Origin: Actinomycetota bacterium
GTDB taxonomy: Bacteria > Actinomycetota > Thermoleophilia > Gaiellales > Gaiellaceae
Assembly: GCA_003132665.1 (NCBI GenBank)
Contig: PKYN01000015.1
Location: 76,188-140,187, forward strand
Length of the DNA stretch: 64,000 bases
Reading direction: 5' to 3'
Made by a program: the position numbers and the translations under genes
Notes under the pieces: generated by a model
Databases searched by the model: none
The model's input: the letters and a program-made list of their open reading frames with translations, nothing else
Told to the model about the DNA's origin: nothing
In this document: positions 9,138-18,082 of the stretch, one piece after another
How positions within the stretch are numbered: position 1 is the first letter of the stretch
Layout: every line of letters starts with the position of its first letter

Positions 9138-9415
9138 TGCTCTGGCTTCGGCGACTCGAATAGCTTCCCGGCGCGGATACGCTCGGCCATGCGCGCGGAC
9201 TGATCGCGATAGACGCTCCCGTCCTCGAACTCGATTACCGGGTAGAGCTTCTGGCCACTCAGAGCGACCACCTGGTCGCGCTTCGACCTGGCAACCGGGC
9301 CCTTCACTACTTCGTAATCGATATCCGCCGCATCGAGTGCTTTCTGGACGCGCCAGCACGGATGGGCGCCGATCTTCACCCACATCATCGAACAACGGTG
9401 CAGCTTTACGGCCAT
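9134..9415 (-). CDS. glutaredoxin/GST N-terminal-like thioredoxin-fold protein
   Basis: A 93-residue protein. A thioredoxin-fold start with a single active-site-like Cys in HPCWRVQKALD, the DYEVVKGP strand, and the cis-Pro region KLYPVIEFEDG resemble a glutaredoxin or GST N-terminal domain standing alone. One catalytic Cys would make it monothiol. Its stop overlaps the stop of the S8 protease in a CTAG, so the two transcripts converge. Function is likely thiol redox chemistry; the substrate is unknown. Confidence 0.75.
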   Translation of the reverse strand: MAVKLHRCSMMWVKIGAHPCWRVQKALDAADIDYEVVKGPVARSKRDQVVALSGQKLYPVIEFEDGSVYRDQSARMAERIRAGKLFESPKPEH

Positions 9416-9532
9416 TGCGTCTCCTTCTTCGGGGCTTTCCGCGGAGCGACAGCCGAGTCATGTCGCCTCGATCAGAGTGATTATCCACCCTGTTGTCATA
9501 ATCCTGCATGTAAGCGGCCGGGAGGAGAGCTG

Positions 9533-10030
9533 ATGGATACCGTACTCGTTGCCTACGCGACCAAGCGCGGGTCGACGCGCGAGGTCGCGGCCGACGTGGC
9601 GCGCGTCATCCGCCAGAGTGGAGCTGATGTCGAGATCTGTCCCGCTCGCGACGTGAAGAACCTCGATCGCTACGGCGCGGTCGTGCTCGGTGGCGCGCTC
9701 TACATGGGACGCTGGCACAAGGACGCGCGCAGGCTGCTCAAGCGCTATCGATCGGAACTGGCTTCGCTGCCGCTGGCGGTCTTCGCCTTGGGGCCGAAGA
9801 GCACTGAGCCGGAGGCCCTCGAGGCCGCGGGCGGCGAACTGGCGCAAGCACTCGCCGACGTGCCCGAGATTCATCCCTTTTCGACCGCGATCTTCGGCGG
9901 CGTGATCGACCCGAGCAAGCTCGGCTTTCCATTCCAGCGTATGACCGCAGTGGACGCGCGCGACTGGAAGGCGATCGAAAGCTGGGCCTATGAGGTGGTT
10001 CGCGGCCTTTCTGCCCGGTCCGGAGCCTGA
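9533..10030 (+). CDS. flavodoxin-domain protein (HemG-like)
   Basis: 165 residues. The FMN phosphate loop YATKRGSTREVA at residues 7-18, GGALYMGRWHKDA in the second loop, and PLAVFALGP are typical of the flavodoxin_5 group, which includes the menaquinone-dependent protoporphyrinogen oxidase HemG. GGAGGAG lies a few bases before the ATG at 9533. No heme genes are adjacent, so assignment to HemG itself is uncertain; a general FMN-binding electron carrier is equally possible. Confidence 0.8.
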   Translation: MDTVLVAYATKRGSTREVAADVARVIRQSGADVEICPARDVKNLDRYGAVVLGGALYMGRWHKDARRLLKRYRSELASLPLAVFALGPKSTEPEALEAAGGELAQALADVPEIHPFSTAIFGGVIDPSKLGFPFQRMTAVDARDWKAIESWAYEVVRGLSARSGA

Positions 10031-10101
10031 CCCTTTCGAGCTAGACAGATAGACGCAGAGCGGGTATCCGATACTTGCTTGCGCCGGCCGATTACCTACC
10101 T

Positions 10102-10458
10102 ATGCGAGTCATCACTCTCCATAAGCACGACGTAGCTACGCCGCAACAGCTTCCCGATACCGCCACCGTCTACGAGGCGGCGCTCGAGTGGTTGAGCGGC
10201 GCTCACGAGAACGATGCGGCTACTTGTCTCGCTTGCTGCACGCTCGAGATCGTGCCGGCGAGTGGGACTTTTCCGCAGCGCGAGCAGCTTCTGCCCGTCA
10301 GGCTCATTCTGAGCGGCCCCGGCGACACGATGGCGACGCTCGAGCGAAATCCCGAGATTCGAGGCAGAGTTCGGCAGGCCCTCGACAACGCTCTGGGCCC
10401 GACGGTGTACCTCACGCAGATGGCTCTTTCGACCTGCGCGAACGCGCTGGCCGCGTGA
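10102..10458 (+). CDS. hypothetical protein
   Basis: 118 residues from the ATG at 10102; a TTG at 10075 in frame would add nine residues. I recognise no family. The protein is soluble and mixed alpha/beta by appearance, with a CLACC cysteine cluster near residue 55 and a predicted helix around TVYEAALEWLSG. No strong ribosome binding site precedes either start. It lies between the flavodoxin gene and a convergent DUF5661 gene. Codon use matches its neighbours, supporting a real gene. Confidence 0.5.
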   Translation: MRVITLHKHDVATPQQLPDTATVYEAALEWLSGAHENDAATCLACCTLEIVPASGTFPQREQLLPVRLILSGPGDTMATLERNPEIRGRVRQALDNALGPTVYLTQMALSTCANALAA

Positions 10459-10474
10459 CCGAGCGGAAGTCGCT

Positions 10475-10753
10475 TCAGGCGAGGCGGTGGAAGCGCTTCG
10501 CCTCTTCCTCCATAGCCTCGAGACGGGTGTAGTAGTCGGGGAACTCGTTCAGGTGCGCCAGCGCGATCTTCGCGGTGAGCACCGGGTCGCTACCCGTCAC
10601 GTCGGTTGCCGGATCGCGCACTCCGTGCTCGAGCTCGATATCCATCCCGGCGCGGAACTGCTCGACGTCGAACGGCGCTTGTTCCCAGTCGATACCGATC
10701 TGCGCGCCCACGCTCTTTGCCTGCTCGGCGCTGAATACTTTTCCCTCCGACAT
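10475..10753 (-). CDS. DUF5661 family protein
   Basis: 92 residues from the ATG at 10753. The pattern AKSVGAQIGIDW...FDVEQFRAGMDIELEHG...DPATDVT...KIALAHLNEFPDYYTRLEAMEEEA matches the DUF5661 family, small soluble proteins widespread in bacteria and of unknown function. It lies 86 bases downstream of the TrpB2 gene on the same strand and could be read from the same transcript. Confidence 0.8.
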   Translation of the reverse strand: MSEGKVFSAEQAKSVGAQIGIDWEQAPFDVEQFRAGMDIELEHGVRDPATDVTGSDPVLTAKIALAHLNEFPDYYTRLEAMEEEAKRFHRLA

Positions 10754-10839
10754 CGACCGCGTCTCCTCTCGCTCGTTGGGCTGCCTATCGAAAGAGAGGG
10801 GGCGAACGCCTGCGCGCTCGCCCCCTCGCAAGAACCGAA

Positions 10840-12207
10840 TCAGGCCGGCTTCGGCAGCGACTCGATCGCCTTCAGTGCTCGTTCCATCTGGGCCTCGTCG
10901 AAGGCCACGTCGACGAGCTTGCCGGCGAGGTAGTTGTCGTACGCGGCCATGTCGAAGTGCCCGTGGCCGGAGAGGTTGAAGAGGATCGTCTTCTCCACCC
11001 CCTCTTCGTCGGCCTGCTTTGCACATCTGATTGCGCCGTGGATCGCGTGCGACGACTCGGGCGCCGGGATGATGCCTTCGCTGCAGGCGAAGGTGATCGC
11101 CGAGGCGAAGACGTCGTTCTGCAGGTAGGCCTCGGCACGGATGAGGCCGAGCTGTAGCGCGTGCGACACGAGCGGCGCCATGCCGTGGTAGCGCAAGCCG
11201 CCGGCGTGGATCGACTCGGGCACGAAGTCGTGACCGAGCGTGTGCATCGCGGCCACGGGCGCCAACTTGGCCGTGTCGCCGAAGTCGTAGGTGTAGATCC
11301 CGTGCGTCAGCGTCGGGCAGGCTGCCGGCTCACAGGCCAGGAAGTCGATCTCCTTGCCGGCGATCTTGTCGCGCATGAAGGGGAAGGCGATTCCCGCGAA
11401 GTTCGAGCCGCCGCCGACGCAGCCGACAACGACGTCGGGATAGGCGCCCGCCATCTTCATCTGCTCGATGGCCTCTTCGCCGATCACCGTCTGATGCATC
11501 AGCACGTGATTGAGCACGCTGCCCAGCGAGTAGGCGGTGTCTTCGCGAAGGGCCGCATCCTCGACCGCTTCGGAGATGGCGATACCAAGGCTGCCCGACT
11601 TCATCTCGGGGTGGTTCTCGAGGATCGAGCGGCCGGCGTTGGTCTGATCGGATGGGCTGGGAACAACCTCGGCGCCCCAGGTGTGGATGAGCGAGCGCCG
11701 GAAAGGCTTCTGCTCGTAGGAGACGCGCACCATGTAGACCATGCACTCCAGCCCCATCAGCTGACAGGCGAACGCGAGCGCACTGCCCCACTGCCCGGCT
11801 CCGGTCTCGGTAGCGATGCGTGTGCGGCCCTCTTTCTTGTTGTAGAAGGCCTGAGCGACGGAGGTGTTCGGCTTGTGCGAGCCGGCCGGACTGACGCCCT
11901 CGTGCTTGAAGAAGATGCGCGAGCGCGTACCGATTGCCTGCTCGAGGCCCTGCGCTCGGTAGAGAGGTGTCGGTCGCCAGAGGCGATAGATCTCGAGGAC
12001 TTCTTGCGGGATGTCGATGTAGCGGTCCTGACTGACCTCCTGCTTGATCAGTTCCATCGGGAAAAGCGGCGCGAGGTCTTCGGGCCCGATCGGCTCCATC
12101 GTGCCGGGATGGAGATAGGGAGGCGCAGGACTCGGTAGATCGGCCTGGATGTTGTACCAGCGCTTCGGGAGCGCGGACTCGTTGAGGAAGTACTTGGTGG
12201 TCTCCAT
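10840..12207 (-). CDS. trpB: tryptophan synthase beta subunit, TrpB2 type
   Basis: 455 residues from the ATG at 12207, which gives the usual TrpB2 opening TKYFLNESALPKRWYNI. It is a PLP enzyme with the Schiff-base Lys in GSHKPNTS, the substrate loop TETGAGQWG and the phosphate loop GCVGGGSNFAG. TrpB2 enzymes condense serine with indole but lack the usual TrpA partner interface. No trpA or other trp genes are present here, so indole salvage or a related beta-replacement is a plausible role. An ATG at 12222 is an alternative start. Confidence 0.9.
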   Translation of the reverse strand: METTKYFLNESALPKRWYNIQADLPSPAPPYLHPGTMEPIGPEDLAPLFPMELIKQEVSQDRYIDIPQEVLEIYRLWRPTPLYRAQGLEQAIGTRSRIFFKHEGVSPAGSHKPNTSVAQAFYNKKEGRTRIATETGAGQWGSALAFACQLMGLECMVYMVRVSYEQKPFRRSLIHTWGAEVVPSPSDQTNAGRSILENHPEMKSGSLGIAISEAVEDAALREDTAYSLGSVLNHVLMHQTVIGEEAIEQMKMAGAYPDVVVGCVGGGSNFAGIAFPFMRDKIAGKEIDFLACEPAACPTLTHGIYTYDFGDTAKLAPVAAMHTLGHDFVPESIHAGGLRYHGMAPLVSHALQLGLIRAEAYLQNDVFASAITFACSEGIIPAPESSHAIHGAIRCAKQADEEGVEKTILFNLSGHGHFDMAAYDNYLAGKLVDVAFDEAQMERALKAIESLPKPA

Positions 12208-12440
12208 GATGCGAACGAGCATATCCGCTGCAGGCAGGCTCGGCGGGACGTTCGGTGGCGAGCGCCGTTTTGCTCGCAGCGAGCGAGCCGGACATCTCTA
12301 CGCCACCACGCCGCCGGCCGCTTAGGCGCTCGCGCCGGGCGCGTGGGCGGCAGCGGCCGCGCTCCGGTCGCGAATGACGTTTCCAAACGAACGGACGAGG
12401 AACAACCTTTGTCGCTCGTTACGAGACTAGGAGGCGAAAG

Positions 12441-12620
12441 ATGCAGTCCTATTCGGTTAGTTGCCGCGACTCGGGCTCGGATTGTCCCGGCTCGTTCACG
12501 ACCGAGTCCAAGGAAGAGTTGATCGAGCACGTTCAGCTTCACGCGAGCAAAGCACACGGGGAGCCCAATCTCCCGGCGGAGGAGATCGAAAAGATGGTGA
12601 AGGTCGCCGCGCCGGCGTAG
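12441..12620 (+). CDS. DUF1059 family small protein
   Basis: 59 residues, with GGAGG seven bases before the ATG. The start YSVSCRDSGSDCPGSF followed by SKEELIEHVQLHASKAHG matches DUF1059: a Cys-containing strand, then a helix with H-x3-H-like spacing, suggesting a small metal-binding domain. Function is unknown. It is divergent from the TrpB2 gene; the 233 bases between them are GC-rich with several short inverted repeats but no other gene that I can see. Confidence 0.85.
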   Translation: MQSYSVSCRDSGSDCPGSFTTESKEELIEHVQLHASKAHGEPNLPAEEIEKMVKVAAPA

Positions 12621-12701
12621 GCGGCAAGATTTCACTCCCGCGCTCGGGACGGCTTCGGCTACGTCGTTCCGAGCGCGGGACTCACCGCTCAGCGGTGACG
12701 G

Positions 12702-14099
12702 CTACTGGGAAGCGGAGGACGGGCTTCGGGGCGCCGAAGCTGCGGCGGTGGCGACGTCGCCAGGGTAGGTATGCCGCGCCTTGAAAAGCAAGTACGCGGC
12801 GACGGCCAGCGGCGCGAGCATCACGGCGAACGTCCATTGCAACCCCGAGCGCCCACCGCCGAAAACGTAGTCGGACACGGCGCCGAAAAGCAGCGGCGCA
12901 AGAGCCACCGCGACGCCGCGAACGAGCGTGCGCACCGACTCGGCGCGTCCCCATAGGCGCGGCGGCATGATGTCCAGGCGCGCAGCATCTATCGCCGGGT
13001 TCTGGGCCGAGAGCGCGAGCGCGGCGAAGAGCAGGTAGGGGAGAGCGGAGCCGGCACTGCGCGTGATCAGCGCGGGAATGAAGAGCACGATCGTGGCCGT
13101 CGCCGCGAGCGCGCTCACTGTGAGGCGGGAGTTGATGTGGCGACGGCGCAGTAAGGAGTCGCTCAGCGTTCCACCGAGCAACACGCCGGCGATCGCGCCG
13201 ATTCCGACGACGAGCAAGAGGCCGTTTGCCGTCACCTGCCCGATGTTGTACTGCCCCTTGACGAACTCGACGCCGAAGATCTCCACCCCGGCCAGGAAGA
13301 AGTAGCCAAGCGAGCTGGACGCGATCAGCACGACGTTCGTGCGCACCTGAAGCACGTGTCGTATCGCCGACCTCAGGCTCATGCGGCTGATGTCGCCGTG
13401 CAGGATCAGCGCGGGATCGGGCGCGATGTTGCGCTCGCGCACGAGCAGCTGGGCGTCGGTCGCGTGAGGCTCGTCGCTGGCCGGTCGTGACTCGGTCGCG
13501 CGATGCGCCGCTCGGGCCGCCGCCGTGCCCGGCTCGGGAGCGAGCGCGCCTCGGCCTCCGCGCGCCGGCTCGGGAAGCCGCATCACCGCCCAGGCCAGCA
13601 CGAAAGCGGGGATAGCGAGGATGAAGAAGGCAAGTCGCCAGGACAGGGCGGCGATATCGCCGGTGACGGCGAAGCCGAAGCCGGCGCCGAGCAGCTCGCC
13701 GCTCAAGATGAAGCCGTAGATTCGCCCACGCTCCGAGCCGGCGAAATAGTCGCCGACGAGCGATGCCACAAGCGGACCGGCCGCGGCGGTCACCGACCCT
13801 AGGAACAGGCGCGTGAGCAGGAGCTCGCCGAAGCTCGAAGCGGTGGCGCTCAAGACCATCGCCACGCCCCAGAGCACGATCGCCGCCGCGAGCGTGAACG
13901 TTCGCCGTACTCGGTCTGCCAGCACGCCGAAAGGCAGGCTGGCCAGCGCACCGACGAGCGAGGAGACGGCGACCAGGAGGCCGATATCGGTGTTGTTGAT
14001 CGACAGGTCGCTGCGCAGCTGCGTGGCCGAGGCGCCGACGGTGACGACATCGGCGCTGCTCAACGCGAGAATCGCCGCGAGCACGACGATGACTCTCAT
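12702..14099 (-). CDS. MFS transporter
   Basis: 465 residues from the ATG at 14099. There are twelve hydrophobic segments in two halves. The loop between segments 2 and 3 has the MFS signature GVLADRVRRT, and a long charged central loop (about residues 190-235) separates the halves. The open frame continues upstream to 14375 and includes a plausible cytoplasmic amphipathic stretch (KPKPKLEASLKLARKAAK), but I see no good start codon there, so the true N-terminus may be longer. The substrate is not evident; the overall look is of a drug or organic-anion exporter. Confidence 0.85.
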   Translation of the reverse strand: MRVIVVLAAILALSSADVVTVGASATQLRSDLSINNTDIGLLVAVSSLVGALASLPFGVLADRVRRTFTLAAAIVLWGVAMVLSATASSFGELLLTRLFLGSVTAAAGPLVASLVGDYFAGSERGRIYGFILSGELLGAGFGFAVTGDIAALSWRLAFFILAIPAFVLAWAVMRLPEPARGGRGALAPEPGTAAARAAHRATESRPASDEPHATDAQLLVRERNIAPDPALILHGDISRMSLRSAIRHVLQVRTNVVLIASSSLGYFFLAGVEIFGVEFVKGQYNIGQVTANGLLLVVGIGAIAGVLLGGTLSDSLLRRRHINSRLTVSALAATATIVLFIPALITRSAGSALPYLLFAALALSAQNPAIDAARLDIMPPRLWGRAESVRTLVRGVAVALAPLLFGAVSDYVFGGGRSGLQWTFAVMLAPLAVAAYLLFKARHTYPGDVATAAASAPRSPSSASQ

Positions 14100-14432
14100 C
14101 CTGAGCGAGCCTCCGAGCGTGTCCGAGAGCTGCTCCGAGCCCGCCTTGGCCGCCTTGCGGGCGAGCTTCAGAGAGGCTTCGAGTTTCGGTTTTGGCTTGT
14201 CTCGGCTCGTTCCGATCGTCTCCCGTTGCTTGCGCCGAGGCGGGCCCGACCCGATCGGACGCGCGTGGCTCCGTCGATTATGAGGCAGGCGATTACGTGC
14301 AGCGCCGGGTGATCGCGCGAATCGAGACGCCGGTCGGCAGCGGTGAGCGCGGGCGCTCGATCGCCCCCTGCACACTCACCAGATCGCTCGCCGAGGTCTG
14401 GCCGCGGCTGTTCGCCTTCTACGACTGGTCGA
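14100..14432. other. region between MFS transporter and SDR genes
   Basis: No gene that I can support. The minus strand carries the possible N-terminal extension of the MFS gene as far as about 14245. The plus strand has an open frame through 14473 (containing RVIARIETPVGSG and RLFAFYDWST) that has no recognisable domain and runs into the antisense of the SDR gene. Confidence 0.35.
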
Positions 14433-15287
14433 CTAAGGCGCGTGTGCTCGCGTTGGATCGGGCTCGCCGGTGAGCTCCAGACTGAGCTCCCAGAGACGCC
14501 GGCGAGCGTCCCGGTCGTAGGCTTGATCGTCTGCGCGTGCCTCGGTTTGGCGGTCGAAGAACCGCCCGCTCACGTTCTCGAGCTCGGGTGCGACCGCCAG
14601 CCGCACCACCGCCTCGATGCCCGTTTCGAGACTGTCCACGGATCGGCCGATCTGCTCGAGAACGATCTTGGTGGGCATCAGCGTGCCCGGGTGGAGGCTG
14701 TTGACGGTGACCTCCTCGGCGCGCAAGCGGTCGGCGAGCTCGAAGCCGGAAGTGATTTGGGCGAGCTTGCTCTGCCCGTAGGCGCGACTACCGCTGTAGG
14801 AACGCTCGAGCATCGGGTCGTCGAAGTCGGTCGGGCTCTGTCCGATCGAGGCGACGTTGACGACGCGCGCGCGGGCGGATCGCCTCAGCAGAGGCAGCAG
14901 GCGCAGGGTGAGCACGAACCCGGCCAGGTAGTTGACCGCGAAACGCAGCTCGTAGCCGTCGCGGCTTTGCTGGCGCGTGGTCAGGTCAGGCTTGCCGCTA
15001 CCGATGCCGGCGTTGTTGACGAGGGCGTGGAGCCGCTCGGTCGAGTGCTCGATCTCCTCCGCGAGGGCGCGCACCTGGTCGAGCGAGGCGAGATCCGCGA
15101 TGTGAGTACGGACTCGGTCGTTATTCGAGTTGTGCCGAATCTGCTTCGCCACCAGCTCGAGCTTGTCCGGATCGCGGCCGTGCAGGTGCACGGTGGCTCC
15201 GTAGTCGGCAAGGCGCTCGGCCACGCCGCGTCCGAGCCCGTCGCTGGCGCCGGTGACGAGGACTGTGGTCTGGTCGATCGGCCGCAT
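14433..15287 (-). CDS. short-chain dehydrogenase/reductase
   Basis: 284 residues from the ATG at 15287. The Rossmann motif TGASDGLGRG is at residues 12-21, then LVNNAG and the active-site pair Ser and YGQSK. It belongs to the classical/extended retinol-dehydrogenase-like SDR group that uses NAD(P)H. The C-terminal part (ENVSGRFFDRQ) resembles oxidoreductases acting on bulky alcohols. Substrate unknown. It is transcribed with the SRPBCC gene upstream on the same strand. Confidence 0.88.
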   Translation of the reverse strand: MRPIDQTTVLVTGASDGLGRGVAERLADYGATVHLHGRDPDKLELVAKQIRHNSNNDRVRTHIADLASLDQVRALAEEIEHSTERLHALVNNAGIGSGKPDLTTRQQSRDGYELRFAVNYLAGFVLTLRLLPLLRRSARARVVNVASIGQSPTDFDDPMLERSYSGSRAYGQSKLAQITSGFELADRLRAEEVTVNSLHPGTLMPTKIVLEQIGRSVDSLETGIEAVVRLAVAPELENVSGRFFDRQTEARADDQAYDRDARRRLWELSLELTGEPDPTRAHAP

Positions 15288-15338
15288 CCATGTCGGTGTT
15301 CCCGATCTCGCAAGCACGAACCCGACAAGCGACGGCCC

Positions 15339-15977
15339 TCAGAGCCGGCGAATAGCTGCGAGAGCCTCGGCTCTCGCCTTCACGCCGAGCAGGAGCTTGC
15401 GCATCATCGGGAAGTCGCCGAGCTCGAACAGGATCAGCGTGAGGAACGTGCTTCCCGGCGAGCTGCGCCAGCTGTGAAAGTCCTTGAGCCGGGTGACGAG
15501 CCGGGTGTGATTGTCCGCCAGCGGCTCGAGCGTCCAGCCCCAGGTGCTGTCCGGCTTGACCCAGAGGAGCCAGCGGTTCGGCTCGAAGCCCGCGATCTTG
15601 AAGGCGGTCGTCTCGCTGACCTTCTTCGCCATCGGCACCCAGTCGCCGACCTGCGGGCTCTGGAACTCGGGCAGGATCCGCTCGGCGCTCGGTCGCATCG
15701 CGTTGTCGAAGAAGTCGTAGCTGTAGAAGCCGGCCTTGCCAAAGCCGATCTGGACAAGCCAGGGCCAGACGTCCTCCGGCGGTGCTCCGATCGTGATCGC
15801 ACGCGTGGCGGAGAACGTGGCCAGCGGCACGATCTCGTCGCCGGGCATCGATGCGGCGACCTCCTCATCGGTCGCGCCCCAGCGCAGGTGCCAGCGGCGT
15901 ACCAGCGGCGCCGCCAGAAACAGAGGCGACCCGGCGATCGCCTCGCCGGCGCACCGTGCCGCGCTACCCGCGCTCAT
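15339..15977 (-). CDS. SRPBCC family protein
   Basis: 212 residues from the ATG at 15977, with GGAAG seven bases upstream. A START/Bet v1-type fold is suggested by ATRAITIGAPPEDVWPWLVQIGFGKAGFYSYDF near the middle, WVKPDSTWGW and TRLVTRLKDF. Such proteins bind hydrophobic ligands in a deep cavity. The frame is open to 16139, but that part overlaps the antisense of a GC-rich spacer and lacks conservation signals. Probably co-transcribed with the downstream SDR. Confidence 0.8.
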   Translation of the reverse strand: MSAGSAARCAGEAIAGSPLFLAAPLVRRWHLRWGATDEEVAASMPGDEIVPLATFSATRAITIGAPPEDVWPWLVQIGFGKAGFYSYDFFDNAMRPSAERILPEFQSPQVGDWVPMAKKVSETTAFKIAGFEPNRWLLWVKPDSTWGWTLEPLADNHTRLVTRLKDFHSWRSSPGSTFLTLILFELGDFPMMRKLLLGVKARAEALAAIRRL

Positions 15978-16213
15978 CTCTCGACTTCCATTCCGGAAAT
16001 GTAGGCATCCGATATCGGTCGCGCCACCTCGCCTACGCCGACGAAAACCGTCGTCCTCCCGAAGGCTCGAGGAAAATCTCTCGCTTTCTCGGGGCGCCGC
16101 TGGCCGTGCGGCGCCGGAAGGGACAGTGTTGACCCACACGGGCCTGGAGAGTGACGTGCGGCCAGCGGTGTCAGGGCTTTCGCACGAGCGAAAGCCCGAC
16201 CGAGCAAGCGAGA

Positions 16214-16287
16214 CGGGAGCGACGGGACTCGAACCCGCGACCTCCGGCGTGACAGGCCGGCGTTCTAACCAGCTGAACTACGCCCCC
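16214..16287 (-). tRNA. tRNA-Asp (GTC)
   Basis: On the minus strand the 5' acceptor arm GGGGGCG pairs with CGCTCCC. The D-arm (GTTCAGCTGGTTAGAAC), the anticodon loop CTGTCAC with anticodon GTC, and the T-arm GCGGG-TTCGAGT-CCCGT are all present. The 74 nt exclude CCA, which is not encoded. A structured repeat copy ends 19 bases upstream of its 5' end in the same orientation. Confidence 0.97.
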
Positions 16288-16306
16288 GAGCCGGAGCATT
16301 GTACTA

Positions 16307-16575
16307 ACAACGAAAGTCCGCTCCTTGCCAACGAAAGCCTGGCGACTTTCGTTGGGGGAAAGCGGCTTGCTCTTGGTCGCCGCGACCGACATGGCGGGCG
16401 CGGCTCACAAAACGCCATCCCCCGGCTCGTCCACTTCGAACACTGACCACAAATACGGTCAGCCGAGCACGCTCCTAGGAGCAGACGAGGCACCCGCGCC
16501 GAAGGTGCGGTGTCTCGTACACAGCGGTTATCCCGCGAAAAGTCTTACCCGGCTTCGCCGGCCGACTTTTCGCGG
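16307..16575 (-). repeat. structured intergenic repeat, copy A
   Basis: Read on the minus strand it contains in order: stem-loop I (16533-16575, arms CCGCGAAAAGTC and GACTTTTCGCGG), stem-loop II (16485-16518, arms starting ACGAG and ending CTCGT), a GCTCCTAGGAGC palindrome, the conserved core (16378-16420), and stem-loop III (16328-16355, CCAACGAAAG with CTTTCGTTGG). A duplicate half-arm (CAACGAAAG) follows at 16308. It is followed by tRNA-Asp. The far edge is only 18 bases from the MarP start, so any MarP promoter must lie inside the element. It fills most of the 306 bases between tRNA-Asp and MarP. Confidence 0.85.
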
Positions 16576-16593
16576 TAGGGGTAGCCTTCATTC

Positions 16594-17724
16594 GTGGCTC
16601 TCGTCGACTGGCTCGCCGTGGCGTTCATCGCGTTGCTCGCTTTCGGCGGGGCCCGCAAGGGACTCATCGTTGGCGGTCTGTCGCTGGTAGGCGTGCTGGG
16701 AGGTTTGTACCTGGGCGCGCGTCTGGCCCCCGTTTTGTTCTCGGGCTCGAGTTCGCCCTACACGCCGCTGGTGGCGCTTGCGGGGGCGATGGTGCTCGCG
16801 ATTGCATTGGAGACCGCGGGCGCGCTCACGGGGAGTGTGCTCAGGGATGCGCTCAAACTTACGCCGCTCAGGCTGTTCGACGCCCTGGGCGGGCTGGTGC
16901 TTGGGGCGGCCACGGCCATCGCCGTGCTCTGGATAGTGGCTGCGGTCGCCTTCCATTTGCCGCAGACGTCGGTCGTGCGTGAGCGAGCGCGGCAATCGGC
17001 TCTGCTTTCGTCGCTGATCTCGACCCTGCCGCCTCAGGATGTCATGAGCGCCCTGGCGGGCATCGATCCCTTCCCGCTGATCGTCGGACCGGCGGCTCCG
17101 TCGCAGGCGCCCGATTCGGGCGTGCTCGCTCGCGCAAGCCTGCAGCGTAGCGAGCGGGGTGTGGTCAGGGTGAGGTCGGAAGCCTGCGGTATCGGCTACG
17201 CCGGCTCGGGTTGGGTGGCGAAGAAGGAGTACGTGGTCACCGCGGCGCACGTCATCGCCGGGGGAAGCAAGATCGATATTCAGGCTCAGGGTCACTCATC
17301 CCGCCCCGCCCGCGCCGTTGCCTTCGACGCGACCAACGATCTCGCCTTGCTCTTCGTGCCGGGGCTGGGCGTGAGACCGCTCAAGCTGGCCAGCCCGGAC
17401 TACGGCGATGCGGGAGCGGTGCTGGGCTATCCCGGCGACGGACCTTTCATAGCGGAGCCGGCGCGGGTCGGCTCGACGGCGCCCCTCTTCTCTCCGAACT
17501 ACGCCGGCACGGTCGTCAGCCGTTCGATCACGAGCTTGCGCGGCAAAGTGCGCCCCGGCGACTCGGGCGGCCCGCTCGTGAACGAGCTCGGAGCCGTCGA
17601 ACTGACGGTGTTCGGGGCGAAGAAGGGCACCGACGTCGGTTACGGCACCTCTAGTGAGCTCGCACGCGCCCTTCTCGAGCGTCGCGGTCGCGTCAGCGTC
17701 TCTACCGGCGCCTGCCTGGACTGA
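16594..17724 (+). CDS. MarP-like membrane serine protease (CvpA domain plus trypsin-like domain)
   Basis: 376 residues. The N-terminal 160 residues form a CvpA-like domain with four membrane segments (starting VDWLAVAFIALLAFGGARKG). A chymotrypsin-like periplasmic domain follows, with His in TAAHVIAGG, Asp in DATNDLALLFV and Ser in GDSGGPLV. Two cysteines flank the protease domain (EACGIGY and TGACLD), as in mycobacterial MarP, where a disulfide controls activity. MarP protects against acid and oxidative stress by cleaving cell-wall enzymes; a similar role here is inferred. The start is the GTG at 16594. Confidence 0.9.
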   Translation: MALVDWLAVAFIALLAFGGARKGLIVGGLSLVGVLGGLYLGARLAPVLFSGSSSPYTPLVALAGAMVLAIALETAGALTGSVLRDALKLTPLRLFDALGGLVLGAATAIAVLWIVAAVAFHLPQTSVVRERARQSALLSSLISTLPPQDVMSALAGIDPFPLIVGPAAPSQAPDSGVLARASLQRSERGVVRVRSEACGIGYAGSGWVAKKEYVVTAAHVIAGGSKIDIQAQGHSSRPARAVAFDATNDLALLFVPGLGVRPLKLASPDYGDAGAVLGYPGDGPFIAEPARVGSTAPLFSPNYAGTVVSRSITSLRGKVRPGDSGGPLVNELGAVELTVFGAKKGTDVGYGTSSELARALLERRGRVSVSTGACLD

Positions 17725-17853
17725 CACTGAGAGCCCATTTCGATAGACCTGCACGCCCGAAGCGGCCGATCCGCGGCGCCGGCAACCGGCAGGGCCGTTC
17801 ACCGCACTACCAGTGCGCCCTCGCGACCCTCCGGCCACTGGCATCCACGGCTT

Positions 17854-17890
17854 GACCCCCTCGGACGCACATCCCTACCGAAATTGGCTC
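17854..17890 (+). repeat. short dispersed repeat, copy 1 (GACCCC-TCGGACGCACATCC)
   Basis: A 37-base segment closely similar to 30800-30836. Both share GACCCC(C/T)TCGGACGCACATCC followed by ACCGAA and GGCTC. The arms TCGG and CCGA can pair around a CGCACATCC-containing loop. Both copies sit between convergent genes just past a plus-strand stop codon, which suggests a terminator or a REP-like element. Confidence 0.6.
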
Positions 17891-18082
17891 TAAAAGCCCC
17901 CTCATCGACGGGTTCTGTCAAGCGCGCATGTGCTCGGCAACGGCGTTTGTGCGCCGAATTTGCCTTTTCTCAACGCGGATATTTGGCTTGCTGAGCGGTG
18001 AAGCGAGTCAACCAACGCGGTCAAGCACCAAGCGGTGATAGATGAAGCGCTATCTAAAGACCATAGTGCAACTAACGAGACA

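Noticed and set aside
14192..14473. Plus-strand ORF with RVIARIETPVGSG and RLFAFYDWST between MFS and SDR genes
   Set aside because: Protein-like in places, but it has no start signal or recognised domain and ends inside the SDR gene antisense.
14343..16004. 553-codon plus-strand ORF opposite the SDR and SRPBCC genes
   Set aside because: It is antisense to two genes with clear family motifs, and its composition is typical of a shadow frame.
16171..16392. Short minus-strand ORF with VQLVRTPACHAGGRGFESRRS
   Set aside because: This is the familiar conceptual translation of a tRNA gene; the tRNA-Asp explains it.
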